Shown: positions 18,510 through 26,591 of the stretch, piece after piece
Layout of the letters: the number at the start of each line of letters is the position of its first letter
Numbering within the stretch: position 1 is the stretch's first letter
NCBI RefSeq assembly: GCF_039535475.1
Contig: NZ_BAAAXG010000026.1
Coordinates: forward strand, 1,302,001 to 1,366,000
Direction of reading: 5' to 3'
DNA: 64,000 nucleotides
Source of the DNA: Streptomyces showdoensis
Lineage (GTDB): Bacteria > Actinomycetota > Actinomycetes > Streptomycetales > Streptomycetaceae
Program-made: the position numbers and the translations under genes
Notes under the pieces: model-generated
The model's database searches: none
What the model was told of the DNA's origin: nothing
Seen by the model: the letters and a program-made list of their open reading frames with translations, nothing else

Positions 18510-19760
18510 TCAGAAGATGTCCATACTCCACGCCCGCCGCGCCGACCGCAGCAGCAGGTCCGCCCGCTCCGCCGCCCCCGCCCTGGCCTCCTCGATCCGG
18601 CCGAGCGCCGCCAGCCGCACCGCGGACTCGTCGCCGAGCGCCAGCCGGGACAGCTCCGCCACGTCCAGCACCAGATCCGGCGCGGCCCCGGTCGGCACGC
18701 AGGAGCCGCCGCCCGGCGAGGCGTCCAGCCGGTAGCGCCCGGCCGCGAGGCCCGCCCCGTCCCGCACGTCCAGGACCAGCGTGCCCTCGGCCGCGTACGT
18801 GCGCGGCTCCAGGACCTTCGGCACGTCCAGGATCCGCAGCCACAGCATGTCGGAGTGGGTCACCACCCGGGCCGCCCGCGGATCGGGCAGCAGCAGCGGC
18901 AGCAGGTCGTCCGGCGCGCGGTGCCCGGAGCGCACCACGGTGATCCAGTCGATCGAGCACATGTACCGCCACAGCGCCCGCTCGGCGGCGGGCGTCACCG
19001 CGACCAGATCGCGCACGGTCGCCGTCTGGACCGGCTGGTTGGCATCGCTCCACGCGTCGTCGGCCGTGTAGGCCACGTACCCCTCGGCCTCGCCCGACTC
19101 CGAGCGGTAGAGCGCGTAGAACGGCTCGGTCCACGGACGGGTGTGGAAGCTGTTGCCGGTGCCGACGTCCCAGGAACGGGGGGTGCGCGCGGTGATCCCG
19201 GCGCGCCCCGCGGCCAGCCGGCGGTGCAGCGCGGGGCCCGCCTCGCGGATCCCGGCGCCGTCGGTGAGATCGATCCGCCCGCCGCCGTCCCCGGCGCCGG
19301 GGCCCGGAGTGCGGCGGTCGAACCCGGCCCGGGTGACGTCGACGGACCACTCGGTCAGCCAGCTCGCCGGACCGAAGCCGAACCGCCCGTAGATCGGGTA
19401 CTCGGCGGCGATCAGAGTCGCGCACGCGTCGCCGCGCTCCTTCGCCGCCGCCAGGTCGTCCTTCATCATCCCGCTGAGCAGACCGCGCCTGCGGTGGGTC
19501 GGGGCGACCGTGACCCCGCTGACCGCGTCCGCCGCCAGGTTCGCCCCGCCGACCGTGCTCAGCTGCTGGTCGAAGGAGTGGAAGGTGGCGACGATCCGGC
19601 CCCGGTCGAAGGCCCCGAAGACGCGCGAGAGGTCGAAGTGCGGCAGCCGGTCCGCGACTTCGGCGTCCGGCACGACGGGCGGCCGCAGGAAGCCCGTGCG
19701 GATGGCCCGCAGCCAGTCGGGGAACTCGGACTCGTCGATCGCACGCACCTCAAGGCTCAT
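18510..19760 (-). CDS. Eis-like GNAT N-acetyltransferase
   Basis: The 416-residue protein resembles Eis (enhanced intracellular survival) acetyltransferases. The N-terminal GNAT fold has the acetyl-CoA loop [17 protein letters not shown] (Q/RxxGxG/A-type) and [15 protein letters not shown] second degenerate GNAT domain follows, then a C-terminal sterol-carrier-like domain. Eis homologues acetylate aminoglycosides and other amines; the substrate here is unknown. TAGGTT (complement of 19767-19772) lies 6 bases before the ATG, suggesting a leaderless message. It leads a possible transcription unit with tetR and helR. Confidence 0.85.
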   Translation of the reverse strand: MSLEVRAIDESEFPDWLRAIRTGFLRPPVVPDAEVADRLPHFDLSRVFGAFDRGRIVATFHSFDQQLSTVGGANLAADAVSGVTVAPTHRRRGLLSGMMKDDLAAAKERGDACATLIAAEYPIYGRFGFGPASWLTEWSVDVTRAGFDRRTPGPGAGDGGGRIDLTDGAGIREAGPALHRRLAAGRAGITARTPRSWDVGTGNSFHTRPWTEPFYALYRSESGEAEGYVAYTADDAWSDANQPVQTATVRDLVAVTPAAERALWRYMCSIDWITVVRSGHRAPDDLLPLLLPDPRAARVVTHSDMLWLRILDVPKVLEPRTYAAEGTLVLDVRDGAGLAAGRYRLDASPGGGSCVPTGAAPDLVLDVAELSRLALGDESAVRLAALGRIEEARAGAAERADLLLRSARRAWSMDIF

Positions 19761-19854
19761 CGTTCAAACCTAAGCGCGGCCCGACGAGCCCCGCACCCGG
19801 GTTTTCCCGCGCCCGAAAGCACCCGACGGCGCCCGCCCGGGCCCGCCCCGCCCG

Positions 19855-20460
19855 TCAGGCCAGCAGGTCGTCGACCTGCGCCTCGCCCTCCCGGTAGCGG
19901 CGGGCGATCTCCGCGCTGCAGTCGTCGGCGGTCCGCTGCAGCTCGTGCCGGCGCCGGGAGACCTGCTGCTCGTACCCCGCGAGCCGCCCCATCGCCGTGT
20001 GCAGCTCGTCGTCCGTGCGGGCCGACAGGTCGGACAGCTCGACCTCGGACAGCATCTCGGCCGCGAGCCGCCGGTACTCCTCGCTGCGCGGCGTCGACAG
20101 CGTCACGTGCCGCGCCGACCGGGCCGCCGTCCCGCGCCGCGACGGCGCGTCGGCCAGGATCTCGGAGAGCCGGTCCAGGACCGGCGCCTCCGGGTCGCTG
20201 CGCCGCGCCAGCTCGGCCCGCAGGATGTCGATCCGGCCCTGCAGCATCCGCCGTACGTAGCTGAGATCGGCCTCGTCGCCCTGCGCGTCGCGGCGCAGCG
20301 CCCGCAGCTCGGGCAGCCGCAGCGCGCCGAGATCCGGCCGTGGCCGGTCCGGCAGGCCGGGTTCGGCGCTCCGCTGCACGGGCGGGCGCCCGACGGCGCC
20401 GCCGGTTCGGAACAGCGGAACGGGACCGGACGGCGTGTGCCCGGTGCCAGGTGCACTCAT
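19855..20460 (-). CDS. rsiG: RsiG, c-di-GMP-dependent anti-sigma factor of WhiG
   Basis: RsiG binds cyclic di-GMP and holds the sporulation sigma factor WhiG inactive. The signature E(X)3S(X)2R(X)3Q(X)3D occurs exactly twice: Glu63, Ser67, Arg70, Gln74, Asp78, and again Glu164, Ser168, Arg171, Gln175, Asp179. Both copies lie on long charged helices expected to form the antiparallel coiled coil that binds a c-di-GMP dimer. The 201-residue length is typical. A disordered Pro/Gly-rich N-terminus (1-50) precedes the helices. ATG 20460 has GAGGGGA at a normal distance. The gene is monocistronic and diverges from dtd. Confidence 0.93.
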   Translation of the reverse strand: MSAPGTGHTPSGPVPLFRTGGAVGRPPVQRSAEPGLPDRPRPDLGALRLPELRALRRDAQGDEADLSYVRRMLQGRIDILRAELARRSDPEAPVLDRLSEILADAPSRRGTAARSARHVTLSTPRSEEYRRLAAEMLSEVELSDLSARTDDELHTAMGRLAGYEQQVSRRRHELQRTADDCSAEIARRYREGEAQVDDLLA

Positions 20461-20599
20461 GAGATTCGTCCCCTCGACCGGTGCGGAACCGCACCGCCTG
20501 ACACGCATGGTGCCACTCGGGACCCGGCCGACGCAGGCGGTCTGCACCCGTTCGGCCCTCGATCCTTCGGCCGCCGGGGCGATCGGTAGGTTGGTGCGC

Positions 20600-21025
20600 A
20601 TGCGAGCAGTGGTGCAGAGGGTCGACGGCGCGAGCGTCGTCGTCGCAGGGGAGACCGTCGGAGAGATCGCCGGCGAGGGGCTGTGCGTCCTGGTCGGGGT
20701 GACCCACGAGGACACCCCCGAGAAGGCGGCGCAATTGGCCAGAAAGCTCTGGTCCGTCCGGGTGCTTGAGGGCGAGAAGTCCTGCTCCGACGTGAACGCG
20801 CCGCTGCTCGTCATCTCGCAGTTCACCCTCTACGGAGACGCCCGCAAGGGCCGCCGCCCCACCTGGAACGCGGCGGCGCCCGGCCCGGTCGCCGAGCCCC
20901 TCGTCGACGAGGTGGTGGCCCGGCTGCGGGAGCTGGGCGCCCGCGTGGAGACGGGCCGGTTCGGGGCCGACATGCGCGTGTCGCTCACCAACCACGGCCC
21001 GTTCACGGTCCTGATCGAGGTCTGA
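20600..21025 (+). CDS. dtd: D-aminoacyl-tRNA deacylase
   Basis: The 141-residue dimeric enzyme hydrolyses D-amino acids (and glycine mischarged on tRNA-Ala) from tRNA. Family motifs are intact: MRAVVQRV at the N-terminus, [12 protein letters not shown] with the Ser-Gln-Phe-Thr catalytic segment, [12 protein letters not shown], and NHGPFTV carrying the cross-subunit Gly-cis-Pro motif in NxGPxT form near the C-terminus. TAGGTT at 20587-20592 lies 7 bases before the ATG with no ribosome binding site, a leaderless arrangement. Confidence 0.96.
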   Translation: MRAVVQRVDGASVVVAGETVGEIAGEGLCVLVGVTHEDTPEKAAQLARKLWSVRVLEGEKSCSDVNAPLLVISQFTLYGDARKGRRPTWNAAAPGPVAEPLVDEVVARLRELGARVETGRFGADMRVSLTNHGPFTVLIEV

Positions 21026-21026
21026 C

Positions 21027-21054
21027 CGCCGGGGCGGGGACTCCCGCCCCGGCG
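21027..21054. terminator. Bidirectional terminator between dtd and ygfZ
   Basis: CGCCGGGGCGGG (21027-21038), GACT, then CCCGCCCCGGCG (21043-21054) form a perfect 12-bp stem with a 4-base loop between two convergent genes. There is no T run, as is usual for Streptomyces terminators. Confidence 0.8.
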
Positions 21055-21072
21055 CCCTGTCGCCCCGTCGCG

Positions 21073-22038
21073 CTACGGCTCGACGACCGTCTCCTGCGCG
21101 GCGGCGGTCGTGCCCGCGACCAGGTCGGCGTCCACCGGAACGTTCCGCTTCACCAGGGCCAGCGCGATCGGCCCCAGCTCGTGGTGGCGGGCCGAGCTCG
21201 TGACGAAGCCCAGCTGGCGCCCCTCGGCACCGTCCGCGGCCAGCCGGACCGGGGTGCCGTGCCCGGGCAGGTGCACCTCGCTGCCGTCCAGGTGCAGGAA
21301 GACCAGGCGGCGCGGCGGCTTGCCCAGGTTCTGCACCCGGGCGACCGTCTCCTGGCCGCGGTAGCAGCCCTTCTGGAGGTGGACGGCGCTGCCGATGAGC
21401 CCGAGCTCGTGCGGGATGGTCCGGTGGTCGGTCTCGAAGCCGAGCCGCGGCCGGTGCGCCTCGACCCGCAGCGCCTCGTACGCGAGGATGCCGGCGGCCG
21501 GACCGTGCGAGGCCGCGAAGGCCTCCAGCTCCGCGCGCGGCAGGAACACGTCCCGCCCGTACGCCGTCTCGCGCACCGCCGCGCCCTCGGGCAGCGGGGC
21601 GATGGAACCGGCCGGGAGGTGCACGACCGCGAACTCCTCGGTCCGGTCGGCCACCTCGACCCGGTAGAAGAACTTCATCGACTCCAGATAGGCGACCAGC
21701 TCGGCGCGGGTGCCGGGCTCGACGTGCGCCCAGACGGTCTCGCCGTCGTCGACGAGGTACAGCGCGTGCTCGATGTGCCCGTTCGCGGACAGGATCAGCG
21801 CCTCGGTGGCCTGCCCCGGCGGCAGCTCGCTGACGTGCTGGGTGAGCAGCAGGTGCAGCCAGCTCAGCCGGTCGTCGCCGGTGACGGTGATGACGCCGTG
21901 GTGGGAGAGGTCGACGAATCCGGTGCCGTCGGCGAGGGTGCGCTGCTCGCGGAACAGGTCGCCGTAGTGCGCGGCGACGCCTTCGTCACGGCCCTCGGCG
22001 GGGACGGCGCCGGGCAGGGACAGCAGGGGGCTCTTCAT
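21073..22038 (-). CDS. ygfZ: YgfZ/GcvT-like folate-binding protein
   Basis: The 321-residue protein is related to the T-protein of glycine cleavage but lacks its enzyme partners. YgfZ proteins bind tetrahydrofolate and support iron-sulfur cluster repair or assembly. The signature KGCYRGQETVAR (K-G-C-Y-x-G-Q-E) is present with its cysteine. HHGVITVTGDDRLSWLHLLLTQ and the C-terminal barrel typical of the family are also visible. TAGTCT (complement of 22045-22050) lies 6 bases before the ATG, so it may be leaderless, although GGGG also precedes the start. Confidence 0.92.
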   Translation of the reverse strand: MKSPLLSLPGAVPAEGRDEGVAAHYGDLFREQRTLADGTGFVDLSHHGVITVTGDDRLSWLHLLLTQHVSELPPGQATEALILSANGHIEHALYLVDDGETVWAHVEPGTRAELVAYLESMKFFYRVEVADRTEEFAVVHLPAGSIAPLPEGAAVRETAYGRDVFLPRAELEAFAASHGPAAGILAYEALRVEAHRPRLGFETDHRTIPHELGLIGSAVHLQKGCYRGQETVARVQNLGKPPRRLVFLHLDGSEVHLPGHGTPVRLAADGAEGRQLGFVTSSARHHELGPIALALVKRNVPVDADLVAGTTAAAQETVVEP

Positions 22039-22047
22039 GCCCCAAGA

Positions 22048-22485
22048 CTACGACTCGGCGTCGGCGGCCTTCCGGCTGCAGTCCCGGCACCGCCCGAAGA
22101 TCGCGAAGTGCTTCATGTCCGTGTCGAAGCCGAAGGTGTCGCGCAGCTTCGCGGTGAAGTCGGCGGCCACCTCGACGTCGGCCTCGATGACCTCGGTGCA
22201 GTCCCGGCAGACCAGGTGCAGGTGGTGGTGCCGGTCGGCGAGGTGGTAGGTCGGGGCGCCGTGCCCCAGATGGGCGTGGCTGACCAGACCGAGCTCCTCC
22301 AGGAGCTCCAGGGTCCGGTAGACGGTGGAGATGTTGACGCCGGAGGCCGTCTTGCGGACCTCGACGAGGATGTCGTCCGGGGTCGCGTGCTCCAGCACGT
22401 CCACGGCCTCCAGGACAAGCTGACGCTGGGGCGTCAGCCGGTAGCCGCGCTGCCTCAGGTCGCTCTTCCAGTCGGTGCTCACCAC
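22048..22485 (-). CDS. nur: Nickel-responsive Fur-family regulator Nur
   Basis: Nur represses nickel uptake genes and controls superoxide dismutase expression in Streptomyces. The 145-residue protein has a winged helix (RGYRLTPQRQLVLEAV, then NISTVYRTLELLEELGLV) and a dimer/metal domain. The metal-site histidines reported for S. coelicolor Nur are all at matching positions: His33, His70, His72, His86, His88, His90, His126. Two CxxC motifs are at 93/96 and 133/136. I chose GTG 22485 because TACACT (complement of 22493-22498) lies exactly 7 bases upstream, indicating leaderless translation. Its sodF and nik targets are not in the window. Confidence 0.94.
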   Translation of the reverse strand: MVSTDWKSDLRQRGYRLTPQRQLVLEAVDVLEHATPDDILVEVRKTASGVNISTVYRTLELLEELGLVSHAHLGHGAPTYHLADRHHHLHLVCRDCTEVIEADVEVAADFTAKLRDTFGFDTDMKHFAIFGRCRDCSRKAADAES

Positions 22486-22546
22486 GCCCCCCAGTGTAGG
22501 AGGGCGCGGCGCACCACGGCACGGCCCGGTCGGCCCGGATTGCGTC

Positions 22547-23119
22547 CTACTTGAAGAAGGCGATGCCGTCGTCGGGCATGTCGGGGAGGTTGCGCGCCAT
22601 CTCGGCGACCTCCTCGGGCGTGACGACCTTCTTCAGGTGCGCCGACATGTACGGCCGCAGCGGGACCTCGGGGGTGGCCTTCTCGCCGACCCACATCAGG
22701 TCGCTGTTGACGTAGCCGTAGAGCCGCTTGCCACCGCTGTACGGGCCGGAGGCCTCGGTACGGGCGACGGCGTCGGTCACGACGTCGATCTGCGGCTTCT
22801 GGTCGGCGAGCTCGCCGTACCAGACCTCGACGACGCCCTGGTCGCGGACCATGACGATCTCGACCTTGCGGTCCTTGTCGATGCGCCAGTACCCGCTCTC
22901 GCTCTCCAGCGGGCGGACCTTGTTGCCGTCGGCGTCGAGGACCCAGGAGTGCGAGTGGTACTCGAGGAAGTCACGGCCGTCGTGGCTGAAGGTCACGGAC
23001 TGGCCGAAGTTGCACTTCTCTGCGCCGGGGAAGTCGGAGACACCCGCGCCCTCCCACGTACCGAGCAGGAACGCGAGGGGGACGAGCCCCGGGTTGAGGT
23101 CGGACGGAATCTGGATCAT
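22547..23119 (-). CDS. Nitrobindin/FABP-like heme-binding protein
   Basis: The 190-residue protein matches the bacterial nitrobindin (FABP-like, UPF0678) family of beta-barrel heme proteins. They bind nitric oxide and may isomerise peroxynitrite. The N-terminal GxWxGxG signature is LLGTWEGAGV. The C-terminal region includes HLKKVV near the place of the conserved proximal histidine. The gene is upstream of nur on the same strand, and a 32-residue membrane peptide gene precedes it. That redox/metal neighbourhood fits a heme role, but the physiological ligand is uncertain. Confidence 0.85.
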   Translation of the reverse strand: MIQIPSDLNPGLVPLAFLLGTWEGAGVSDFPGAEKCNFGQSVTFSHDGRDFLEYHSHSWVLDADGNKVRPLESESGYWRIDKDRKVEIVMVRDQGVVEVWYGELADQKPQIDVVTDAVARTEASGPYSGGKRLYGYVNSDLMWVGEKATPEVPLRPYMSAHLKKVVTPEEVAEMARNLPDMPDDGIAFFK

Positions 23120-23150
23120 GAGCAGCTCAGGCGATCTGTGTGGAGGGGGT

Positions 23151-23249
23151 TCAGCGCTGGCCCTGGTACAGCTTCTTCACGGTCAGACCGGCGAAGGCGA
23201 GGACCGCAACGCAGACGAGCGCCAGCAGGACTTCGAAGAAAACGATCAC
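23151..23249 (-). CDS. 32-residue single-helix membrane peptide
   Basis: A tiny reading frame starts at GTG 23249 with a strong GAGGAG ribosome binding site 7 bases upstream and ends at TGA 23151. The peptide starts MIVFFEVLLALVCVAVLAF, a single hydrophobic helix of about 20 residues with one cysteine. It ends with the basic tail KKLYQGQR. It lies 31 bases before the nitrobindin-like gene and is probably co-transcribed with it. I recognise no family. The ribosome binding site, helix-plus-basic-tail pattern and lack of a competing frame make it likely real. Confidence 0.72.
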   Translation of the reverse strand: MIVFFEVLLALVCVAVLAFAGLTVKKLYQGQR

Positions 23250-23446
23250 TTTGGTGCTCCTCGAATGAGCGGTGAAGGCGGAACGGGCCGGACCCCAGCT
23301 TAGTGGGCGGGGGTCCGGCGTTCTCGGTGAGGTGGGTCTCGGGTGGCCGGGCGCCGTCCGGCCTCGGGTCGACCGTCGCGCCCGCCGGGGTGGCCGGCGC
23401 GCCCGCCGAGGCCCCCACTGCGGAAGCCCGCATTACAGTTCGGTAT

Positions 23447-23809
23447 ATGGCGAAGAAGCTCGTGATCAAGGTGACCGCCGGGGCCGACGCCCCCGAACGC
23501 TGCTCCCAGGCCTTCACGGTGGCGGCCGTCGCCGTCGCCAGCGGGGTGGAGGTCTCGCTCTGGCTGACCGGTGAGTCCTCGTGGTTCGCCCTCCCGGGGC
23601 GCGCGGCCGAGTTCGACCTCCCGCACGCCGCGCCGCTGCCGGACCTGATCGACTCGATCCTGGCGGCCGGCCGGGTGACCCTCTGCACCCAGTGCGCCGC
23701 CCGCCGCGAGATCACCGAACAGGACGTCCTGAAGGGCGTCCGCATCGCGGGCGCGCAGGTCTTCGTCCAGGAGGCGATGGCCGAGGAGACGCAGGCGCTC
23801 GTCTACTAG
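23447..23809 (+). CDS. DsrE-family protein
   Basis: The 120-residue protein has the DsrE/DsrF-like alpha-beta fold seen in sulfur relay and peroxiredoxin-like proteins. A lysine-rich first strand (MAKKLVIKVTAG) is followed by VEVSLWLTGES, and a CTQCAARR motif offers a CxxC pair (about residues 79 and 82). The function is unknown; sulfur transfer or redox sensing is possible. TACAGT at 23434-23439 lies exactly 7 bases before the ATG and no ribosome binding site is visible, so translation is probably leaderless. It converges on the DUF3099 gene. Confidence 0.8.
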   Translation: MAKKLVIKVTAGADAPERCSQAFTVAAVAVASGVEVSLWLTGESSWFALPGRAAEFDLPHAAPLPDLIDSILAAGRVTLCTQCAARREITEQDVLKGVRIAGAQVFVQEAMAEETQALVY

Positions 23810-23818
23810 GGCCGAGCG

Positions 23819-24085
23819 CTAGTCCCGGTCCGGGCGCTTCTTGCCGTCCAGCTCGTCCCACCACTCGTCCGACTGCCCGTCGCCCGAGGGGTCGTCCCAC
23901 CAGCGGTCCTCGGGCCCTCTCCGGTTCGCCGTCATCGCGGCGACCGGGGGGATCAGCATCGCGACCACGCACATGCCGATGGCCACAGGGATCGAGAACA
24001 GGCGCACGACGGCCCAGGCGCCCACGAACAGGACCAGGCAGGCACCCATCATCCAGAAATAGACGCGCCGACGCCGTGCGTACAC
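23819..24085 (-). CDS. DUF3099 membrane protein
   Basis: This 88-residue protein has two transmembrane helices (about 9-28 and 31-50) followed by a charged cytoplasmic tail rich in Trp, Asp and Arg (RWWDDPSGDGQSDEWWDEL). It matches the DUF3099 family of actinobacteria; the function is unknown. GTG 24085 has TACGCT 6 bases upstream (complement of 24092-24097), which supports a leaderless start. The GAAGAG directly before GTG is too close to act as a ribosome binding site. Confidence 0.78.
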   Translation of the reverse strand: MYARRRRVYFWMMGACLVLFVGAWAVVRLFSIPVAIGMCVVAMLIPPVAAMTANRRGPEDRWWDDPSGDGQSDEWWDELDGKKRPDRD

Positions 24086-24119
24086 CTCTTCAGCGTACGA
24101 CGGAATAAGGGCAAGCCGA

Positions 24120-24175
24120 AGGGCCGTGCCTCAGGTCCTGGTGATGGCGTCCAACCCCCCAGGAGGCACGGCCCT
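24120..24175. terminator. Terminator-like stem downstream of the DUF1416 gene
   Basis: AGGGCCGTGCCT (24120-24131) and AGGCACGGCCCT (24164-24175) form a perfect 12-bp stem with a 32-base loop. It lies between the DUF3099 start and the DUF1416 stop, so it would end the sulfurtransferase operon. Confidence 0.6.
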
Positions 24176-24198
24176 CCGGCCGTTCACGGTGTGCGGTG

Positions 24199-24486
24199 TC
24201 AGACCGCGATCGCGACCTCGGCGAGGCCGCCCTTCTGGGCCACGACCTGGCGGTCGGCGGTGCCGCCGGGGACCAGGGCGCGGACGGTCCAGGTGCCCTC
24301 GGCCGCGTAGAAGCGGAACTGGCCGGTGGCGGAGGTCGGGACCTCGGCCGTGAACTCGCCGGTCGAGTCCAGGAGGCGGACGTAACCGGTGACGGGCTGG
24401 CCGTCCTTGGTCACGAAGCCCTGGATGGTGGTCTCACCGGGCTTGATCGTCGAGGCGTCGGGGCCGCCGGGCTGCGCTCCACACAT
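24199..24486 (-). CDS. DUF1416 protein
   Basis: The 95-residue soluble protein is predicted to be all-beta (TTIQGFVTKDGQPVTGYVRLLDSTGEF, then GQFRFYAAEGTWTVRALVPGG), like a carboxypeptidase-regulatory or transthyretin-like domain. It begins MCGAQPGG; the N-terminal cysteine could accept sulfur, which is speculation. The gene is 53 bases downstream of the sulfurtransferase and co-oriented, a pairing that is common in Streptomyces. The exact role is unknown. Confidence 0.85.
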   Translation of the reverse strand: MCGAQPGGPDASTIKPGETTIQGFVTKDGQPVTGYVRLLDSTGEFTAEVPTSATGQFRFYAAEGTWTVRALVPGGTADRQVVAQKGGLAEVAIAV

Positions 24487-24539
24487 GTCGTTCTGTCCTT
24501 ACGGTCGAGGGGTCCGGAGAAGGGGAGGAGTCCGGAGGA

Positions 24540-25385
24540 CTACTTGTTGGCGCCGAGCTCGATCGGCACGCCGACGAGGGAGCCGTACTCGGTCCACGAG
24601 CCGTCGTAGTTCTTGACGTTCGAGACCTCGAGCAGCTCGTGCAGGACGAACCAGGTGAGCGCGGAGCGCTCGCCGATGCGGCAGTAGGCGACGGTGTCCT
24701 TCGCCAGGTCGACCTGCTCGGCCTCGTAGAGGGCCTTCAGGTCCTCGTCCGACTTGAAGGTGCCGTCGTCGTTGGCGTTCTTCGACCACGGGATGTTGCG
24801 GGCGGACGGGACGTGGCCCGGACGCTGCGACTGCTCCTGCGGGAGGTGGGCCGGCGCGAGCAGCTTGCCGGAGAACTCGTCGGGCGAACGCACGTCGACC
24901 AGGTTCTGGACGCCGATCGCGGCCACGACGTCGTCGCGGAAGGCGCGGATCGAGGTGTCCTGGGGCTTGGCCTTGTACTCGGTGGCCGGGCGGCTGGGGA
25001 CCTCGGAGCCGTCGACCAGGTCGCGGGAGTCGAGCTCCCACTTCTTGCGGCCGCCGTCGAGGAGCTTCACGTCCTGGTGGCCGTAGAGCTTGAAGTACCA
25101 GTAGGCGTACGAGGCGAACCAGTTGTTGTTGCCGCCGTAGAGGACGACCGTGGTGTCGTTGCCGATGCCCTTGGCCGAGAGGAGCTTCTCGAAGCCCTCC
25201 TGGTCGATGAAGTCACGGCGGACCGGGTCCTGGAGGTCCTTCGTCCAGTCGATCCGGATGGCGTTGCGGATGTGGTTCTTCTCGTAGGCCGAGGTGTCCT
25301 CGTCGACCTCGACCAGGGCGACCTGGGGGTTGTCGAGGTTGGCCTCGACCCAGTCGGCGTCGACCAGGACGTCGCTGCGAGCCAT
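24540..25385 (-). CDS. Thiosulfate sulfurtransferase (rhodanese)
   Basis: The 281-residue tandem rhodanese transfers sulfane sulfur from thiosulfate to thiol acceptors or cyanide. The N-terminal domain is structural. The C-terminal domain carries the active loop with Cys235 in YCRIGERSA, the CRxGxR[S/T] type typical of thiosulfate sulfurtransferases. Characteristic LYGGNNNWFASYAYWYFKLYG and DGGRKKWELDSR segments are present. In actinobacterial annotations this gene is sometimes called cysA, not to be confused with the sulfate permease ATPase. It is preceded by a 26-residue cysteine-containing leader peptide and followed by the DUF1416 gene. Confidence 0.93.
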   Translation of the reverse strand: MARSDVLVDADWVEANLDNPQVALVEVDEDTSAYEKNHIRNAIRIDWTKDLQDPVRRDFIDQEGFEKLLSAKGIGNDTTVVLYGGNNNWFASYAYWYFKLYGHQDVKLLDGGRKKWELDSRDLVDGSEVPSRPATEYKAKPQDTSIRAFRDDVVAAIGVQNLVDVRSPDEFSGKLLAPAHLPQEQSQRPGHVPSARNIPWSKNANDDGTFKSDEDLKALYEAEQVDLAKDTVAYCRIGERSALTWFVLHELLEVSNVKNYDGSWTEYGSLVGVPIELGANK

Positions 25386-25533
25386 GCTGTTCTCCTCCGG
25401 GGCAGTGTGCGGCGGTTCGTGCAGTTTGTGCGGGTACGCGCCATCGCATGCGGGCGATGGTGGTGCTGCTGCGCAGGGGTGGCCCCGACGTCACGTCGTA
25501 GGGCCTGAGGAATACGGGAGCAGTGCGTCCCGC
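25386..25533 (-). promoter_or_regulatory. Leader RNA between leader peptide and sulfurtransferase (possible attenuator)
   Basis: There are 148 bases between the leader peptide stop and the sulfurtransferase start. The segment includes a CGACGTGACGTCG self-complementary core near 25490 and GC-rich inverted segments around the CGATGG/GCATGCGATGG motifs near 25440-25460. Alternative folding coupled to leader translation is plausible but needs structure calculation. A GGAGGAG ribosome binding site precedes the enzyme gene. Confidence 0.4.
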
Positions 25534-25614
25534 TCAGACGGAGCGACAGAGCATGGCGGCGACGCGGCACAGGTCTACTGCCCGCCGCTTCGTGAGATCC
25601 GCCTGTCGCTTCAT
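25534..25614 (-). CDS. 26-residue leader peptide of the sulfurtransferase operon
   Basis: ATG 25614 follows GAGGG and opens a 26-codon frame ending at 25534. The peptide is very basic (KRQADLTKRR) and carries two cysteines near its end (positions 16 and 23: VDLCRVAAMLCRSV). Peptides of this type are annotated as putative leader peptides upstream of sulfur-assimilation genes in Streptomyces. The cysteines and position suggest ribosome stalling at Cys codons when cysteinyl-tRNA is scarce. The promoter sits just upstream. This gene is invisible to ordinary length cut-offs. Confidence 0.85.
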   Translation of the reverse strand: MKRQADLTKRRAVDLCRVAAMLCRSV

Positions 25615-25621
25615 GCCCTCG

Positions 25622-25655
25622 ATCGTAGGGACGGACAGGCGGCCGTGTCACCGGT
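25622..25655 (-). promoter_or_regulatory. Promoter of the leader peptide-sulfurtransferase operon
   Basis: On the minus strand TGACAC is followed after 17 bases by TACGAT, close to the vegetative HrdB consensus. Transcription would start only a few bases before the GAGGG ribosome binding site of the leader peptide. Confidence 0.6.
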
Positions 25656-25856
25656 GTGTCGTATTTTGAGACGCGATCGTCCGGCATTCGGGATGCGCCG
25701 AGAAGGCCGGGGCGCCCCGGAGCCTGTGGGGTGACGTGTCCGGGTTCCGCTTCTGCGGATCGGACAGGGGCGTCTCAGCATGTGATCACCAGCCCCGGGA
25801 TGGGGCGGTTTGCGGCGGTACGCGGGGAGGGTGCGGGCGCGGGGCGCCGGGGCCGC

Positions 25857-26546
25857 TCAGCCCGCCAGGACGACGTCCTTGCCGGTCACGCTCACCGCGA
25901 GACCGTCCGCGCGGGCCTCCACCTTGGCCAGCTTCATGCCCTGCGGCAGACCCTCGATCCTGCGGTCGAAGTCGGTGCGGGCGCGCACCAGGTCCTCCAG
26001 CCCCGGGACGCCCTCGCCGGGCACCGCGTCGGCGCGCACCCGGAGGGTGTCGCCGTTCACGAGGGTCACCGTGGACAGCACGCTGCGGGTGAGGGTGCGG
26101 CCCAGGATGTGCACCCCGCCGGTGACCTTCAGCTTGCCGCCCTCGCCGTAGGCGACCTTGACGTCCCGGCCGGAGGCGGCGCCCAGGTCCGCGTAGGAGA
26201 TCAGCGCGGTGCCGGTGGCGGAGGCCGCGCGGGCGCTCGTGTAGCCCTCGTTCAGGGTGACGTCGTACAGGGAGGCGGTCAGTTCGCCGATGCGCACCGG
26301 GCGGCCCCCGGCGGTCGCCCGGACCCCGGTCAGCCGGACCTCGACCTCGTCGAGGCGCTTGTCGGCGGCCTGGGTGAGGAACGGGAAGCCCTTGATGTCG
26401 ACGTCGGTGGACTCGGCCCGTACGGCCCCGAGCCGCACCCGGTCGGCCGCCTCCGACTCCGCGTAGGCCACGGCCAGGCGGTCCACTCCGACCAGGATCC
26501 CGCCGAGCACGACGGCCAGGATCAGCACAATCCGCAGGGCCCTCAT
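25857..26546 (-). CDS. DUF2993 (LmeA-like) membrane-anchored phospholipid-binding protein
   Basis: The 229-residue protein has an N-terminal signal anchor (about 4-28: LRIVLILAVVLGGILVGVDRLAVAYAE) and an extracytoplasmic domain. The DUF2993/LmeA family is recognised by the motif VDIKGFPFLTQAADKRLDEVEVRLTG. Mycobacterial LmeA binds phospholipid and supports lipomannan/mannan elongation; a lipid-binding role here is an inference. A strong hairpin at 26592-26631 separates it from the upstream gene, so it probably has its own promoter or depends on read-through. Confidence 0.85.
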   Translation of the reverse strand: MRALRIVLILAVVLGGILVGVDRLAVAYAESEAADRVRLGAVRAESTDVDIKGFPFLTQAADKRLDEVEVRLTGVRATAGGRPVRIGELTASLYDVTLNEGYTSARAASATGTALISYADLGAASGRDVKVAYGEGGKLKVTGGVHILGRTLTRSVLSTVTLVNGDTLRVRADAVPGEGVPGLEDLVRARTDFDRRIEGLPQGMKLAKVEARADGLAVSVTGKDVVLAG

Positions 26547-26591
26547 GGTCCTCTTCCCCCTCAGTCGTTCCGCGACGGTTCCGGGACGGAT

